Under the pieces are notes generated by a model, which searched no databases, was not told where the DNA came from, and saw only the letters and a list, made by a program, of their open reading frames with translations. 64,000 nucleotides of DNA. It comes from Bradyrhizobium sp. CB1717 (lineage in GTDB: Bacteria > Pseudomonadota > Alphaproteobacteria > Rhizobiales > Xanthobacteraceae). This document shows positions 35,120 through 44,992 of the stretch, piece by piece. Made by a program: the position numbers and the translations under genes. Numbering within the stretch: position 1 is the stretch's first letter; each line of letters begins with the position of its first letter. The DNA lies in assembly GCF_029714325.1 (NCBI RefSeq), contig NZ_CP121666.1, positions 4,030,001 to 4,094,000 on the forward strand. Direction: 5' to 3'.

Positions 35120-36790
35120 TCAGTTGACGAGCACCGCGCCGTCGCATCTGACGCCGGAAACCCATACGTCCGCTTGCCCGATTCCGACGCCGAGTGCGGC
35201 AAGCGTGGATGCGAGTATCTGATCGATCGAGCTCGTGGCGCCGGAAAGGATATTGGCGACCGTCGAGCCGGCGCCGGGTAGCGGCAGCGCGAGGGGACCG
35301 GTCGTGACTGTCAAGCTCATGTCCCTGACCAGGCTCGACATCAACGAAGAGGTGAAATTTGTCGTGGTGACTGTCTTGATTGTCTGAGCCTGAATGTCGG
35401 CGTAGCTGAAGTCGACCTGCTTTGCCGCGGTATTGCTGATTTCAGCATGAGCGCGGCCGGTGATGGTTACGCCAGATAGGTTGACCAATGTGGCGGGCGG
35501 AGGGTTCGGCTTGGTCCTGAAATTGGTCATGTCGGCCATCGAAACGTTGCCGACCCAGGCGTCGACGACGCCAGGGGTAACGCCGAGCGTGACAGTCGAA
35601 TTGCTGATGTCGGGCCGTCCGCAGGAGATGCCGGACAGCGTGGCCGTACCCGCTGCCACCTCGACATAAATCGGCAGATTGACTGAAGCAATGCCGCCGC
35701 TGCCGGCGAGCTGGATCGTGATCAGGACGCGCGTCTGAGCCGTGTGGACGCTTGCGCCCTGGGCACCGACGGCGAACCAGCCCGAGCCCACGGGACGTTC
35801 GCCGACGGTGGCGACCACCGAAACCTGGGTGATCCCAGGCAGGTTGAGGTTCACGCTGGTCGCGATCTGATTGTTTCCATTCGCGACGGCTGCGGTGCCG
35901 GACAGCAAGCTCAAGAGCGAAAGGCTGGCTCCGACCTTGGGCTTCTGGCCAATTGCGAGGCTGCCGTAAGGCCCAAGATCCAGGAGCGATCCCGGAGCAA
36001 TCCGGGTTGACTGTGCGGATGTGGCTTGGGCGATGCTCGACAAGGTGATCGTGGCCGCGTTGTTGCCATTGGCGTTCTGTTGCGTCGTCAGCATGGCCGC
36101 AAGGAGATCGGCCATCTTGACGTTGCTGCTCAGGACATTGTCGTAAGTCGGGCCAGTCACATTGGCCCGCGTCGCGACCGCAGAGAGGAAATCGAGCGCG
36201 TCGATGCGCGCGTTCGCGAGCGCCTGATAGTCCATGGCCGTCAGTGAAAGGTTTGTTCCCAGCATGGACCCAAGCATGGCGTTGATCAGTCCGCCGTTGA
36301 CCGCGAGAAGGCGTGAGCCGATCGCGAACGACGCAAGGGCCGTGCTCGATGCCGTTGCTGTTGTCTTGATCGTGTATTGGCTCGAACCGGTGACGTAACG
36401 CGCGAAATAGAGCGGTGTCTTCGTTTCGAGGGTGACCCGTGCGGCCGTCGGCGTTCCCGTTGCCGGCGTGACGAAGCGCTTGTCCGGCGCTACGGCAGCG
36501 TTGGCCGTGTAATTTCCAAGCTCGACGCCGACCAGCGCGTTCGCCGGATAGTTGTTGCGCACGACGGTCGCAGAGGCGGCATTGGTGGCGTTGTTCAGGT
36601 TGCCGGCAGCGACGATCGCCGCGAGGTCCGCTGCGCTCTGGGCCTTGCGCCTGTCGGCGAAGATCGCGCCGAGATCCACGCCAAGCGCGGCGAAGCCGAT
36701 GACCAGGGTCATCACAATCGCTCCCATGATCGCAACGTTGCCACGATCGTCGGAGGCAAATCGGCGCCCGAGGTGCTGGGCCAATTTCAT
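35120..36790 (-). CDS. TadG-like pilus assembly protein
   Basis: A 556-residue protein. An N-terminal TadE/G segment (DDRGNVAIMGAIVMTLVIGFAALGVDLG) places one membrane helix near residues 19-40, followed by a large Thr/Ser/Ala-rich extracytoplasmic part with alternating strands and a single pair of cysteines (GISCGRPD, VRCDG). The start at 36790 overlaps the TadE stop, with GGAGGG upstream, so the two genes are translationally coupled. No other tad/cpa genes are in the window. Confidence 0.85.
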   Translation of the reverse strand: MKLAQHLGRRFASDDRGNVAIMGAIVMTLVIGFAALGVDLGAIFADRRKAQSAADLAAIVAAGNLNNATNAASATVVRNNYPANALVGVELGNYTANAAVAPDKRFVTPATGTPTAARVTLETKTPLYFARYVTGSSQYTIKTTATASSTALASFAIGSRLLAVNGGLINAMLGSMLGTNLSLTAMDYQALANARIDALDFLSAVATRANVTGPTYDNVLSSNVKMADLLAAMLTTQQNANGNNAATITLSSIAQATSAQSTRIAPGSLLDLGPYGSLAIGQKPKVGASLSLLSLLSGTAAVANGNNQIATSVNLNLPGITQVSVVATVGERPVGSGWFAVGAQGASVHTAQTRVLITIQLAGSGGIASVNLPIYVEVAAGTATLSGISCGRPDISNSTVTLGVTPGVVDAWVGNVSMADMTNFRTKPNPPPATLVNLSGVTITGRAHAEISNTAAKQVDFSYADIQAQTIKTVTTTNFTSSLMSSLVRDMSLTVTTGPLALPLPGAGSTVANILSGATSSIDQILASTLAALGVGIGQADVWVSGVRCDGAVLVN

Positions 36791-36791
36791 C

Positions 36792-37205
36792 CTAGAACCC
36801 TCCATAGGGAATGGCGGCGGAGCGTACGATCGTGGAGGAGGGAGCCGGTGCGAGTGGAAGCGCGAAGATGATGCTGCCGGACGCATCATATGTCACGGTC
36901 ACCACGTACACGTTCGTGGAGCTGCTCGATGGAGCGGCGCTGACGACGATTTTGCCTGGATCCAGCAGCGGGTAGGTCGCGGCGTTTGCAGAGACGTAGC
37001 CGGTTGCAAACGTGTTGCGCTCGCTGTCGGAGACGCCGGCGACTGACGAGCGGGCAGCTTCCGCGGCAAGCTGCTGGACCCCGTGAATCATCGTGAGATA
37101 GCCGCCGAAGATGACGATCCCAAACAGCATCAATAGAAAGAGAGGCGTGATCAGCGCGAATTCGACGGCGGAAGCGCCGCGCTGGCAGAGCACGAATCGA
37201 AGCAT
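36792..37205 (-). CDS. TadE-like pilus assembly protein
   Basis: A 137-residue protein with the TadE motif GASAVEFALITPLFLLMLFGIVIFG near residues 9-33, a prepilin-like membrane helix with Glu. The rest is exposed. ATG at 37205 with GAGG 6 bases upstream was chosen over TTG 37217. It is the first gene of a two-gene operon with TadG, divergent from the LysR gene. Confidence 0.88.
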   Translation of the reverse strand: MLRFVLCQRGASAVEFALITPLFLLMLFGIVIFGGYLTMIHGVQQLAAEAARSSVAGVSDSERNTFATGYVSANAATYPLLDPGKIVVSAAPSSSSTNVYVVTVTYDASGSIIFALPLAPAPSSTIVRSAAIPYGGF

Positions 37206-37422
37206 GGCGAACCTCAACCCTTTGTTGTGGTCGAGGATGCGGGCGCGCTCGTTACGGCTTATTTTATGGATCGTTCCGTAAGTTTGCGGGTGTCATTGCG
37301 GGCTTTAGTCCCCAAAAAATTTATGGGGCCATAGAAAGCTTGTTTTAGATCAACACTTCAGAGTTGTAGGGTGTTTCTAACGGAGACAACCTGCGGTTAA
37401 GTATTTTAAGGAGATTAATTAA
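37206..37422. promoter_or_regulatory. Divergent promoter region of tadEG-like operon and lysR-like gene
   Basis: 217 bases, clearly AT-richer than the genes. A CCCCA...TGGGG inverted repeat lies at 37312-37330. LysR-type proteins often bind between themselves and a divergent target, so this is the likely operator. Confidence 0.45.
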
Positions 37423-38286
37423 ATGAATCAACGCAAGGGGTACGTAAATATTCCTACGGAAATCGTGCGTACCGCGATTGCGATCTCCGAGACCGGGAGC
37501 CTGTCCAAGGCCGGTGAACTGTTGGGCCTGAGCCAGCCGGCGATCAGTTCACAGATGAAGAGGCTTCAGAATCTGGTGGGAGGACCGCTGTTTGAGCGGA
37601 CCTCAGGCGGTACGGCCCTCAGCGATCTCGGCAGGCTTGCCCTGCAACAAGCCAGGCGCATGATCGAGGCGAATGACCAGTTACTGAGACTGTCCGGCAA
37701 TACCGATCGTTCGCAGCCGGTCAGGCTGGGGCTCAATTCGCTCTTCGCGACCAATTTCTTCAAGGCGCAGCAATCTGCCGGCAGTCTTTCCGGCATTTTC
37801 GTCCAGGTCGATCAGTCCGGCACCCTCGCGAAAGCCTTGATCGAGGGATATCTCGACATTGCCTGCATGTTTGATCAGCCGCGCATGGATGGCGATATCC
37901 GCCAAATGATCGTCGCCGGAATTGAAGAGCCGCTCGTCTGGGTCAGGGCGAAGCAGTTTGTGGTAAGTCCGGGATCTCCCATTCCGATCCTGACGTGGCC
38001 TGGCGACGATTGGATGGTGCGAACGCTCGAACGTCACGAGATTTCATACAAGATCGTCTTCAACAGCCCCGATTTCGAGGTCAAGCTGCGGGCCGTGGAA
38101 GCCGGCATGGGATTCACCGCCGTGCCTGCCAGCAAGGTGCCCGACACGGTGGTCGTTGCAAGGGACTATTATCTTCCTGAATTGCCGACCATACGCCGGA
38201 TCATGTGCGTTCGAGCGAGTCTCGGCAACGCGCGCGTGGCTGAACTCACGAAGCAACTGGCATCGTTGTTCTTCGAGCCGAGATGA
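37423..38286 (+). CDS. LysR-family transcription regulator
   Basis: A 287-residue regulator. The winged HTH lies at about residues 12-70 (SLSKAGELLGLSQPAISSQMKRLQ), then an effector domain of the PBP2 type from about residue 92. AAGGAG lies 8 bases before ATG. It is divergent from the TadE/TadG pair. The C-terminal half is average in length. Inducer unknown. Confidence 0.9.
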   Translation: MNQRKGYVNIPTEIVRTAIAISETGSLSKAGELLGLSQPAISSQMKRLQNLVGGPLFERTSGGTALSDLGRLALQQARRMIEANDQLLRLSGNTDRSQPVRLGLNSLFATNFFKAQQSAGSLSGIFVQVDQSGTLAKALIEGYLDIACMFDQPRMDGDIRQMIVAGIEEPLVWVRAKQFVVSPGSPIPILTWPGDDWMVRTLERHEISYKIVFNSPDFEVKLRAVEAGMGFTAVPASKVPDTVVVARDYYLPELPTIRRIMCVRASLGNARVAELTKQLASLFFEPR

Positions 38287-38320
38287 GATCTTCAGCCTTG
38301 GCGGGGCGAGCTTTCCGGGC

Positions 38321-38884
38321 TTAGAATCTGGTCACGATATCGGACAGAGCAGGACGCGGACGGTCCTCGCTGGGCTTGCTCGGTGTGCCGATATGAACGA
38401 AGCCTGCGAGCTTCTCGTCCGGCTTGAGGCCGAGGCCGTCGAGCACATCGCGATCGAAGGCGAACCAGCCGGTCAGCCAGCAGGCGCCATAGCCGAGCGC
38501 GGTCGCGGCCGTGACGATATTCATGGCGCTGGCGCCCGCCGACAATTCCTGCTCGAAGGCCGGCACCTTCGGATGCGGCTTGGTGAAGCTGACGATGCCG
38601 ATCACCAGCGGCGCGTCCATGAGGCGCTTGCGCTCGGTCTCGACGTCGGCGGCCGGCGCGCCCGGATTCTTGCGGGCAAACACCTTCGCGATCACCTCGC
38701 CGGCGCGCTGGCGGGCGTCGCCCTCGAAGATGATGAAGCGCCAGGGCGCGAGCTTGCCGTGATCGGGCACACGCGCGCCGATGGTGAGGATCGTCTCGAG
38801 TTCGGCCGCCGACGGGCCGGGTCCGGTCATCTCGCGCGGCTTGACCGAGCGGCGGGTCTTCAGGAGTTCGATGGCGTCGGGCAC
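38321..38884 (-). CDS. Nitroreductase family protein
   Basis: A 187-residue FMN-dependent oxidoreductase. The N-terminal KTRRSVKPREM and the flavin loop GARVPDHGKLAPWRFI are typical, as is the C-terminal YGACWLTGWFAFD. GTG at 38884 has GAGGA 7 bases upstream; the longer frame is rejected. It would reduce nitro groups or quinones with NAD(P)H. It lies 93 bases after thrS in the same direction and may be read from it. Confidence 0.9.
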   Translation of the reverse strand: MPDAIELLKTRRSVKPREMTGPGPSAAELETILTIGARVPDHGKLAPWRFIIFEGDARQRAGEVIAKVFARKNPGAPAADVETERKRLMDAPLVIGIVSFTKPHPKVPAFEQELSAGASAMNIVTAATALGYGACWLTGWFAFDRDVLDGLGLKPDEKLAGFVHIGTPSKPSEDRPRPALSDIVTRF

Positions 38885-38977
38885 TGCGATATCCTCTTCG
38901 GCTGGTCGTCGGGCGTGCCATGCCGACATAAGCATGCACGCCCGCAACCGGAAGCGAGTTTAGATCAATTTCAGGGA

Positions 38978-41020
38978 TCAGATGGCGCCGCGGACCCGCT
39001 TCACATCCGGCGGCGTCGCCTCGTCGACCAGCGCGGCGATCGCCTCGGCGGTCGTCATCACCTTCTGGCCGTCGCTGCCGAGCCGGCGGACGGAGACCGA
39101 CTGCGTCTCGGCCTCCTTCTTGCCGACCACGAGCAGCGCCGGGATCTTGGCCAGCGAGTGCTCGCGGACCTTGTAGTTGATCTTCTCGTTGCGCAGGTCG
39201 ATCTCGACCCGAAGTCCGGCGCGCCGCGCCTGCTCCAGCACCTGCTTGGCGTACTCGTCGCCTTCCGAGGTGATGGTCGTGACCACCGCCTGCACCGGCG
39301 AGAGCCAGAGCGGGAAGTTGCCGGCATAGTGCTCGATCAGGATGCCGATATAGCGCTCCATCGAACCGCAGATCGCACGGTGCACCATGACAGGCGGCTT
39401 CTTGCCGCCGTCATGGTCGATGTAGAACGCACCGAACCGCTCCGGCAGGTTGAAGTCGACCTGCGTGGTGCCGCACTGCCAGTCGCGGCCGATGGCGTCG
39501 CGCAGCACATATTCGAACTTCGGCCCGTAGAACGCGCCTTCGCCCGGATTGATCTCGGTCTTGATGTGATTGTTCTGCGTCTGGATCTCGCGCAGCACGG
39601 TCGCCATCACGCGTTCGGCGTGATCCCACATCGCATCGGTGCCGACGCGCTTGTCGGGACGGGTCGACAGCTTCACCGTGAGGTCGCCGGTGAAGCCGAA
39701 GTCGGCATAGGTCGACAGGATCAGATCGTTGATCTTCAGGCACTCCTCGGCGAGCTGGTCCTCGGTGCAGAAGATGTGCGCGTCATCCTGGGTGAAGCCG
39801 CGCACGCGCATCAGGCCATGCATGGCGCCGGACGGCTCGTAGCGATGCACCACGCCGAACTCGGCGAGGCGCAGCGGCAGGTCGCGGTAGCTCTTCAGGC
39901 CGTGCTTGAAGATCTGAACGTGGCCGGGGCAGTTCATCGGCTTCAGCGCAAACCAGCGCTTGTCCTCGGCCTCGTCGCCGGCCGACTGCGCCGCGAACAT
40001 GTTCTCGCGGTACCAGCCCCAATGGCCCGAAGTCTCCCACAGCACCTTGTCGAGGATCTGCGGCGCGTTGACCTCGCTGTAGTCGCCGGTCAGGCGACGG
40101 CGCATATAGGCGATCAGCTGCTGGAAGATGGTCCAGCCCTTCGGATGCCAGAACACGACGCCCGGACCTTCTTCCTGGAAGTGGAAGAGGTCGAGCTCGC
40201 GCCCGAGCCTGCGGTGGTCGCGCTTCTCGGCTTCCTCGATCTGCTTCAGATAAGCGTCGAGGTCCTCCTGCTTGGCAAAGGCCGTACCGTAGATGCGGGT
40301 CAGCATCGGGTTGTTGCTGTCGCCGCGCCAATAGGCGCCGGCCACCTTCATCAGCTTGAAGGCATTGCCGACCTTGCCGGTCGAGGTCATGTGCGGGCCG
40401 CGGCAGAGATCGAACCAGTCGCCCTGGTAATAGATCTTGATCGGCTCGGTGCCGGGAATGGCGTCGACCAGCTCGACCTTGAAGGCCTCGCCCTTGTCGC
40501 GGAACACCTGCTTGGTCTTCTCGCGATCCCACACTTCCTTGGTGAAGGGTTTGTCGCGCGCGATGATCTCGCGCATCTTCTTCTCGATCGCGGCAAAGTC
40601 TTCCGGCGTGAACGGCTCGTTGCGGAAGAAGTCGTAGTAGAAGCCGTTCTCGATCACCGGACCGATGGTGACCTGGGTGCCCGGCCACAGCGTCTGCACG
40701 GCTTCCGCCAGCACGTGCGCGCAGTCGTGGCGGATCAATTCGAGCGCGCGCGGGTCGTCGCGATTGACGAGCTCGATCTTGGCATCGGCCTCGATGGGAT
40801 CGTTGAGGTCTGCGAGCTCGCCGTCGAGCGCCATCGCAACCGTGCGCTTGGCCAGCGACGGCGAGATGCCCTTGGCGATATCGAGGCCGGTGATGCCCTT
40901 GTCGTATTCGCGCCGGGCGCCGTCGGGGAAGGTGAGGGTGACTTTGGGAGCGGGGGTCACGGGCTTCAGGTTGGACAGGCTATACTGGAAACCGGACTCG
41001 GATTTGGGCTGGTCTGTCAT
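38978..41020 (-). CDS. thrS: Threonine-tRNA ligase
   Basis: A 680-residue class II synthetase. The TGS domain is near residues 20-85, the editing domain with [11 protein letters not shown] around 95-250 (His and Cys zinc-like editing ligands), the catalytic core with [12 protein letters not shown] and [18 protein letters not shown] (motif 3), then the anticodon domain near 590-680. ATG at 41020 has AGGAG 7 bases upstream. It charges tRNA-Thr in the cytoplasm. No T-box leader was seen, as expected in this class. Confidence 0.97.
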   Translation of the reverse strand: MTDQPKSESGFQYSLSNLKPVTPAPKVTLTFPDGARREYDKGITGLDIAKGISPSLAKRTVAMALDGELADLNDPIEADAKIELVNRDDPRALELIRHDCAHVLAEAVQTLWPGTQVTIGPVIENGFYYDFFRNEPFTPEDFAAIEKKMREIIARDKPFTKEVWDREKTKQVFRDKGEAFKVELVDAIPGTEPIKIYYQGDWFDLCRGPHMTSTGKVGNAFKLMKVAGAYWRGDSNNPMLTRIYGTAFAKQEDLDAYLKQIEEAEKRDHRRLGRELDLFHFQEEGPGVVFWHPKGWTIFQQLIAYMRRRLTGDYSEVNAPQILDKVLWETSGHWGWYRENMFAAQSAGDEAEDKRWFALKPMNCPGHVQIFKHGLKSYRDLPLRLAEFGVVHRYEPSGAMHGLMRVRGFTQDDAHIFCTEDQLAEECLKINDLILSTYADFGFTGDLTVKLSTRPDKRVGTDAMWDHAERVMATVLREIQTQNNHIKTEINPGEGAFYGPKFEYVLRDAIGRDWQCGTTQVDFNLPERFGAFYIDHDGGKKPPVMVHRAICGSMERYIGILIEHYAGNFPLWLSPVQAVVTTITSEGDEYAKQVLEQARRAGLRVEIDLRNEKINYKVREHSLAKIPALLVVGKKEAETQSVSVRRLGSDGQKVMTTAEAIAALVDEATPPDVKRVRGAI

Positions 41021-41206
41021 TGCTTTTCTCCTGAGGCTCACTCCTGCGAACGAGCGCAGGTAAGCGGGAACGAGCGATATATCAGGCGATTCGGCCTGTG
41101 CAATCCGGCATTTCCAAGAAAGTGACGCGCAAAACCCGCGGCGCAGCCCCAACTATTTGGCGTTGTGCCCTTTAACTCGTCACACGCCGCCGCTACATGC
41201 GTTTGC

Positions 41207-42382
41207 ATGGAAAATCCCCCCGCCGCCGGCCGTTTCGCGCCAACTGCCCTGATGCTCGGCAATCTCGTCACCGGCTGCTCGGTGCTGGCGCCGGCGGGCA
41301 TGCTGCCGGAATTGTCGGCGGGGCTTGGGATCAGCATCCACGCGGCCGGGCTCCTGATCACCTTCGGCGCGGTGACGCTGTGCATCGGCTCGCCGCTGAC
41401 GGCGTGGCTGACCAGCCGCATCGAGCGACGGACTCTGCTCACCACGACGCTGGCGGTGCTCGCGCTCGGCAATTTCGCCTCGGCGTTTGCGCCCGACTAC
41501 GCGAGCCTCCTCGTCATCCGCCTGGTCATGCTCGCGGTCGGTGCGCTCTACACGCCGCAGGCGGCGGGCACCGCGGCACTGATCGTGCCGGCGGAGCGGC
41601 GCGGCAGCACGATCGCCTATATCTTTCTCGGCTGGTCGCTGGCGGCCGCCGTCGGTCTGCCGTTGATCACCTTCATCGCCAGCCGTTATGGCTGGCACGC
41701 CGCCTATGGCGGGATCGGCGCGCTCGGCTGCATCAGCTTCCTGTTGCTGCTGCTGCGCCTGCCGGCGGGCTTGAAGGGCACGCCGGTGGATCTGAAGACC
41801 TGGAGTGCGGTCGGCCGTAGCAGGACGATTTTGCTGTTGCTGGCGATCACCATGCTGCAAATGTCCGGGCAGTTCGTGGTGTTCACCTTCATGGGCCCGC
41901 TGCTGAAGAAGCTGACCGGGGCGAGCCCCGATACGGTCGGCATGGTGTTCGCCATCTATGGCATCTGCGGCTTCCTTGGGGTCGCCATCGCGACACGCAT
42001 CGTCGACACCTGGGGGCCTTACCGAACCTCGCTGCTGTTCACCTGCCTCGTGCTTGCGGGCATCGCCGTGTGGGCGCTGAGCGCGGGCACCATCGCGTTG
42101 ATGGCGATCGCGGTCGCGATCTGGGGCCTGGGCTTTGCCTCGACCAATTCGATGCAGCAGGTGCGGCTGGTCGCGGCTGCGCCGCCGCTGGCGCCGGCGA
42201 CCGTCGCGCTCAACACCTCCGTCCTCTATATCGGCCAGGCCGTCGGGTCCGCCACCGGCGGACTGCTGTTTGCCCGCGAGCTCCTGCACACGATCGGCTT
42301 CGTGGCGGTCGGCTTCGTCGTGCTGGCGCTGGTCCTGGTGATCCTGACCCGGCCCCGGCCGGCTGCGGCTGCGACGGCCTGA
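41207..42382 (+). CDS. Major facilitator superfamily transporter
   Basis: A 391-residue carrier with about 12 hydrophobic segments and motif-A-like GSPLTAWLTSRIERRTLL after helix 2, close to the drug or sugar efflux subgroup (DHA1-like). ATG at 41207 was chosen by family N-terminus; the ribosome site is weak. It is divergent from thrS. The substrate is unknown. Confidence 0.87.
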   Translation: MENPPAAGRFAPTALMLGNLVTGCSVLAPAGMLPELSAGLGISIHAAGLLITFGAVTLCIGSPLTAWLTSRIERRTLLTTTLAVLALGNFASAFAPDYASLLVIRLVMLAVGALYTPQAAGTAALIVPAERRGSTIAYIFLGWSLAAAVGLPLITFIASRYGWHAAYGGIGALGCISFLLLLLRLPAGLKGTPVDLKTWSAVGRSRTILLLLAITMLQMSGQFVVFTFMGPLLKKLTGASPDTVGMVFAIYGICGFLGVAIATRIVDTWGPYRTSLLFTCLVLAGIAVWALSAGTIALMAIAVAIWGLGFASTNSMQQVRLVAAAPPLAPATVALNTSVLYIGQAVGSATGGLLFARELLHTIGFVAVGFVVLALVLVILTRPRPAAAATA

Positions 42383-42474
42383 AATCCCGCGCTTTCGTAC
42401 GCGCAAGGTGCTTGGCAAACGGCGCGTCAGAGCGCTAGAAGGCCGGTCATGGGGACCAAAGAGAGTTGACTGAG

Positions 42475-42852
42475 ATGAGGATGATTCTGGCGGTTGCTGC
42501 GGTGCTCTATTCCACCTCCGCGTTCGCGCAAGCCGACAAGCCACCGATGGTCGGGGACAAGCCGCTGGTGCAGGTCACGCCCAAGGGCACCAAGGCGGCG
42601 GCCGCGACGGCTACTCCGGCGCCGAAGGGCAAGCCGCAGTCGATCGCGGCGCGGCTTCAGGCCTGCCTCGAGATCGACGACGGCACCAAGGACCGTCTCA
42701 ACTGCTACGACGCCGTGATCCCGCCGGCGCCGAAGCCGAAGCCGGCAAAGGCCAAGGGCTACGCCGATTGCCGTTTCTTCAAGGAAGAGGACGAGCGGCT
42801 GGCCTGCTTCAACGGCTTTGCCGAGAGCATTCCGAAGTTGCCCAAGACCTAA
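42475..42852 (+). CDS. Secreted small protein with C-terminal Cys pair, unknown
   Basis: A 125-residue protein with a signal peptide ending SAFAQA (about residue 19), a Pro/Lys/Ala-rich middle and two similar short segments, ACLEIDDGTKDRLNCYDAV and ADCRFFKEEDERLACFNGF, each with Cys pairs. They look like a duplicated small disulphide motif. ATG 42475 follows GAGAG. No name given. Confidence 0.65.
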   Translation: MRMILAVAAVLYSTSAFAQADKPPMVGDKPLVQVTPKGTKAAAATATPAPKGKPQSIAARLQACLEIDDGTKDRLNCYDAVIPPAPKPKPAKAKGYADCRFFKEEDERLACFNGFAESIPKLPKT

Positions 42853-42869
42853 CGCTCGGAGCCGGGCGG

Positions 42870-43202
42870 CTAATCGCTGATCCAGCTCAGCACGGCCCTG
42901 AAGGCAACGCCCGGCACTTGCAGCGCGCTGCCTTCGAACTCCGCCGTGTCGCCGTCTTCCCGGCCGGTGAGCGTCAACGTGATCCGGTCGATGCCGAACA
43001 GCGCCTTGAAGGACGGATCGTCATTGTAGCGCTGGGTCGAGATCTTGACCTTGATGCTGTCGCCTTCGCCCGTGTAGGTGCCGATGAAGGCGAAAGCGGA
43101 ATTGCCGCCGCGCATCTTGCCATCCATCACATAGACGACGCCGCACCCGGTCCCGTGAACCGTGTGGAAGTCGGCCTTGTACAATCCCTGACGCACCCGC
43201 AT
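42870..43202 (-). CDS. GrlR-family regulatory-like protein
   Basis: A 110-residue protein with the GrlR fold pattern: GLYKADFHTVHGTGCGVVYVMDGKMRGGNSAFAFIGTYTGEGDSIKVKI (only parts quoted as key blocks: HGTGCGV, DGKMRGG, IGTYTGEGD). GrlR of enteropathogens binds and inhibits the type III regulator GrlA. No GrlA or type III genes are in the window, so the role here is unknown and the protein may act by binding another DNA-binding partner or lipid. ATG 43202 is preferred; the reading upstream is C-rich non-coding. Confidence 0.75.
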   Translation of the reverse strand: MRVRQGLYKADFHTVHGTGCGVVYVMDGKMRGGNSAFAFIGTYTGEGDSIKVKISTQRYNDDPSFKALFGIDRITLTLTGREDGDTAEFEGSALQVPGVAFRAVLSWISD

Positions 43203-43366
43203 GTCCCCGCAGAAATTCCGACCGCAACTCGGCTGGCAAATTATGGTCGTTGGCAGCGGGCGCAATCCGTTGGCTCCCGGGGACGAAAGCCCATCAACAT
43301 CACATTTTGATCAGCTGGTGAGACAATTGCAGGCAAGCGCGGGCAAATACCGGCTGGCGCAATATC

Positions 43367-44650
43367 CTAACGGCTTGACGCAACGCGCGTCAGGGCCAGT
43401 GCCGGCGTCGCCGACATCTTCACCAGCACGTCCTTGAGCGGATCCCGCGTCCAGGCGCGGGTCACGTAGTCGCGATGGGTGATGCCGTCGCCGGTTTCGA
43501 CGAACACCACGCTGCCGGGGCGCAAGGGGCCGTCCATGTCCTCGGAGACGCTGATGCCCTTCTGCCTGAGCATGCTCATCAGCTCGCGGTCACGCCGTGC
43601 GGTGTAACGGGTGTAGGAGCTGACGAAGAAGCCGGAGCGGTGGCTCTCGATCCAGGAAGCGAACTTGTCCATTTCGCCATAGACGGCGTCGAGAAGCACC
43701 ACGCCGCGGACGCGGTCGCTGATGCCGCCGACCTCGAGGCTCCAGGCCGTCGGCAGGAAGCCGCCGCTGTAGCCGACGATGACGATCGGCATGTTGGCGA
43801 AGGCGCGCGCGCTGTCGGGATCGCCGGTGAGGCGGGCGAGGTGGTTCGCCGACTCCTCCATGAAGCGCTTGAGGCCGCCGGCCTGCCAGAATTTGCCGGC
43901 GCTGGAATCGGCGGCATCGACCGCCATCTGCGGCGCAAGCAGGATGGCATTGGCGCCGGAGTCGGTGATCTGCCTGGGCACCAGTTGCCGGTCGCGCACG
44001 TCGCGCTCCAGCGTCGCGCCATTGCCGTGGAAGAACACCACGACCACGCCCGGCTTGCGTACGTCGAAATGCTCGGGCACGTGCACCAGCACGCGGCTGT
44101 CGCTGTAGGTCTCGTCCTGCCAGTAGACGCGTCCGGAATAGCTGCGGTGGCCGCGGCGGTCGCCCTTGGAGATGTTGAGGAACGGCGCGTCGGAGGCGGG
44201 GTTGTTGCCGAAATAGGGGAAGGCGGACGATTTCATGCTGACGAGGGTCGTCAGGTCGTCGCGCGGCGGACGCTGGTAGGGGACTTGCGGCGCGAGCGAG
44301 GCGACCTTGTAGGGCGACTGCTCCGGCTGCTGCTGCACGGCGCGCTTGGGCGAGAAGTCGGACATCTGCCGTTGCAGGAAACTCTCGCTCGCTGAGGGGA
44401 AACGCTCCCTGAACTGCGGGGCGGGGAAGCGATCCTCGAATGTGTCGGCGCTGGCAATCTGTTGGGTATTGGTCTTGGCGACCACCTGGACATTGGCCTG
44501 CGAGTTCGCCGCGAGCGCTGCCGGATTGGGCGCCTTGCCGCATTGAACCAGCGTCAGCAACAGCGGCACCAAGGCTGAGATCAGGCCGACACGGAGCGCA
44601 CGACCGTGCCGACCGGACGAGGCCCGGTCGGCACGAATGTCAGCTCTCAT
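43367..44650 (-). CDS. Alpha/beta-hydrolase-fold exported protein
   Basis: A 427-residue protein with one N-terminal hydrophobic segment (LISALVPLLLTLVQCG), which looks like an uncleaved anchor or an imperfect lipobox because Gln precedes the Cys. After a Pro/Gln-rich linker comes a hydrolase core: oxyanion part FFHGNGATLE, and the nucleophile Ser in GYSGG. The His of the triad may be in GDGITHRDYV. ATG 44671 is an alternative start. The substrate is unknown. Confidence 0.75.
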   Translation of the reverse strand: MRADIRADRASSGRHGRALRVGLISALVPLLLTLVQCGKAPNPAALAANSQANVQVVAKTNTQQIASADTFEDRFPAPQFRERFPSASESFLQRQMSDFSPKRAVQQQPEQSPYKVASLAPQVPYQRPPRDDLTTLVSMKSSAFPYFGNNPASDAPFLNISKGDRRGHRSYSGRVYWQDETYSDSRVLVHVPEHFDVRKPGVVVVFFHGNGATLERDVRDRQLVPRQITDSGANAILLAPQMAVDAADSSAGKFWQAGGLKRFMEESANHLARLTGDPDSARAFANMPIVIVGYSGGFLPTAWSLEVGGISDRVRGVVLLDAVYGEMDKFASWIESHRSGFFVSSYTRYTARRDRELMSMLRQKGISVSEDMDGPLRPGSVVFVETGDGITHRDYVTRAWTRDPLKDVLVKMSATPALALTRVASSR

Positions 44651-44992
44651 GTTCGGAACGGCCCCGACCATCCACCCATGACCCCAAAGTCACGTCCATC
44701 GGCAATCTCTAGACAATTGAGCCGACTGGCGTTTAGGCGACGTTAAGTGTCCGGAGAAACTTCCCCACATCCGGAACGCCCAAAAGGACCACGCAATCGT
44801 GTCGTGATTGTGGGGTAGGGAACGGGATTTTCCGGTGCCTGGGCCGGTTTATCCCCCACGACCCTGCATAAGCGGTGCGAAAATACCAATGTCCTTTGCC
44901 TCATTTAGCCCTTGTTAACCCTGCTTGAATTGACTGAAGCCAAACTGCACGATGCTCCCCGTGAGGCGAGACGCCTGAGGTTAAGGACCCCG
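44651..44992. other. Gene-free divergent promoter region
   Basis: About 342 bases between divergent genes. A weak stem CGCAATC/GATTGTG is near 44793. AT-rich motifs CTTGTTAACCCTGCTTGAATT near 44911-44933 could be promoter elements. No gene or repeat recognised. Confidence 0.4.

Noticed and set aside
38978..41020. T-box or other leader before thrS
   Set aside because: The upstream region is short (186 bases to the divergent gene) and shows no T-box or stem series; such leaders are not expected in this class.
38156..41125. Plus-strand frame of 989 codons
   Set aside because: It lies antisense to thrS and nitroreductase genes and reads as Arg/Asp/His-rich nonsense.
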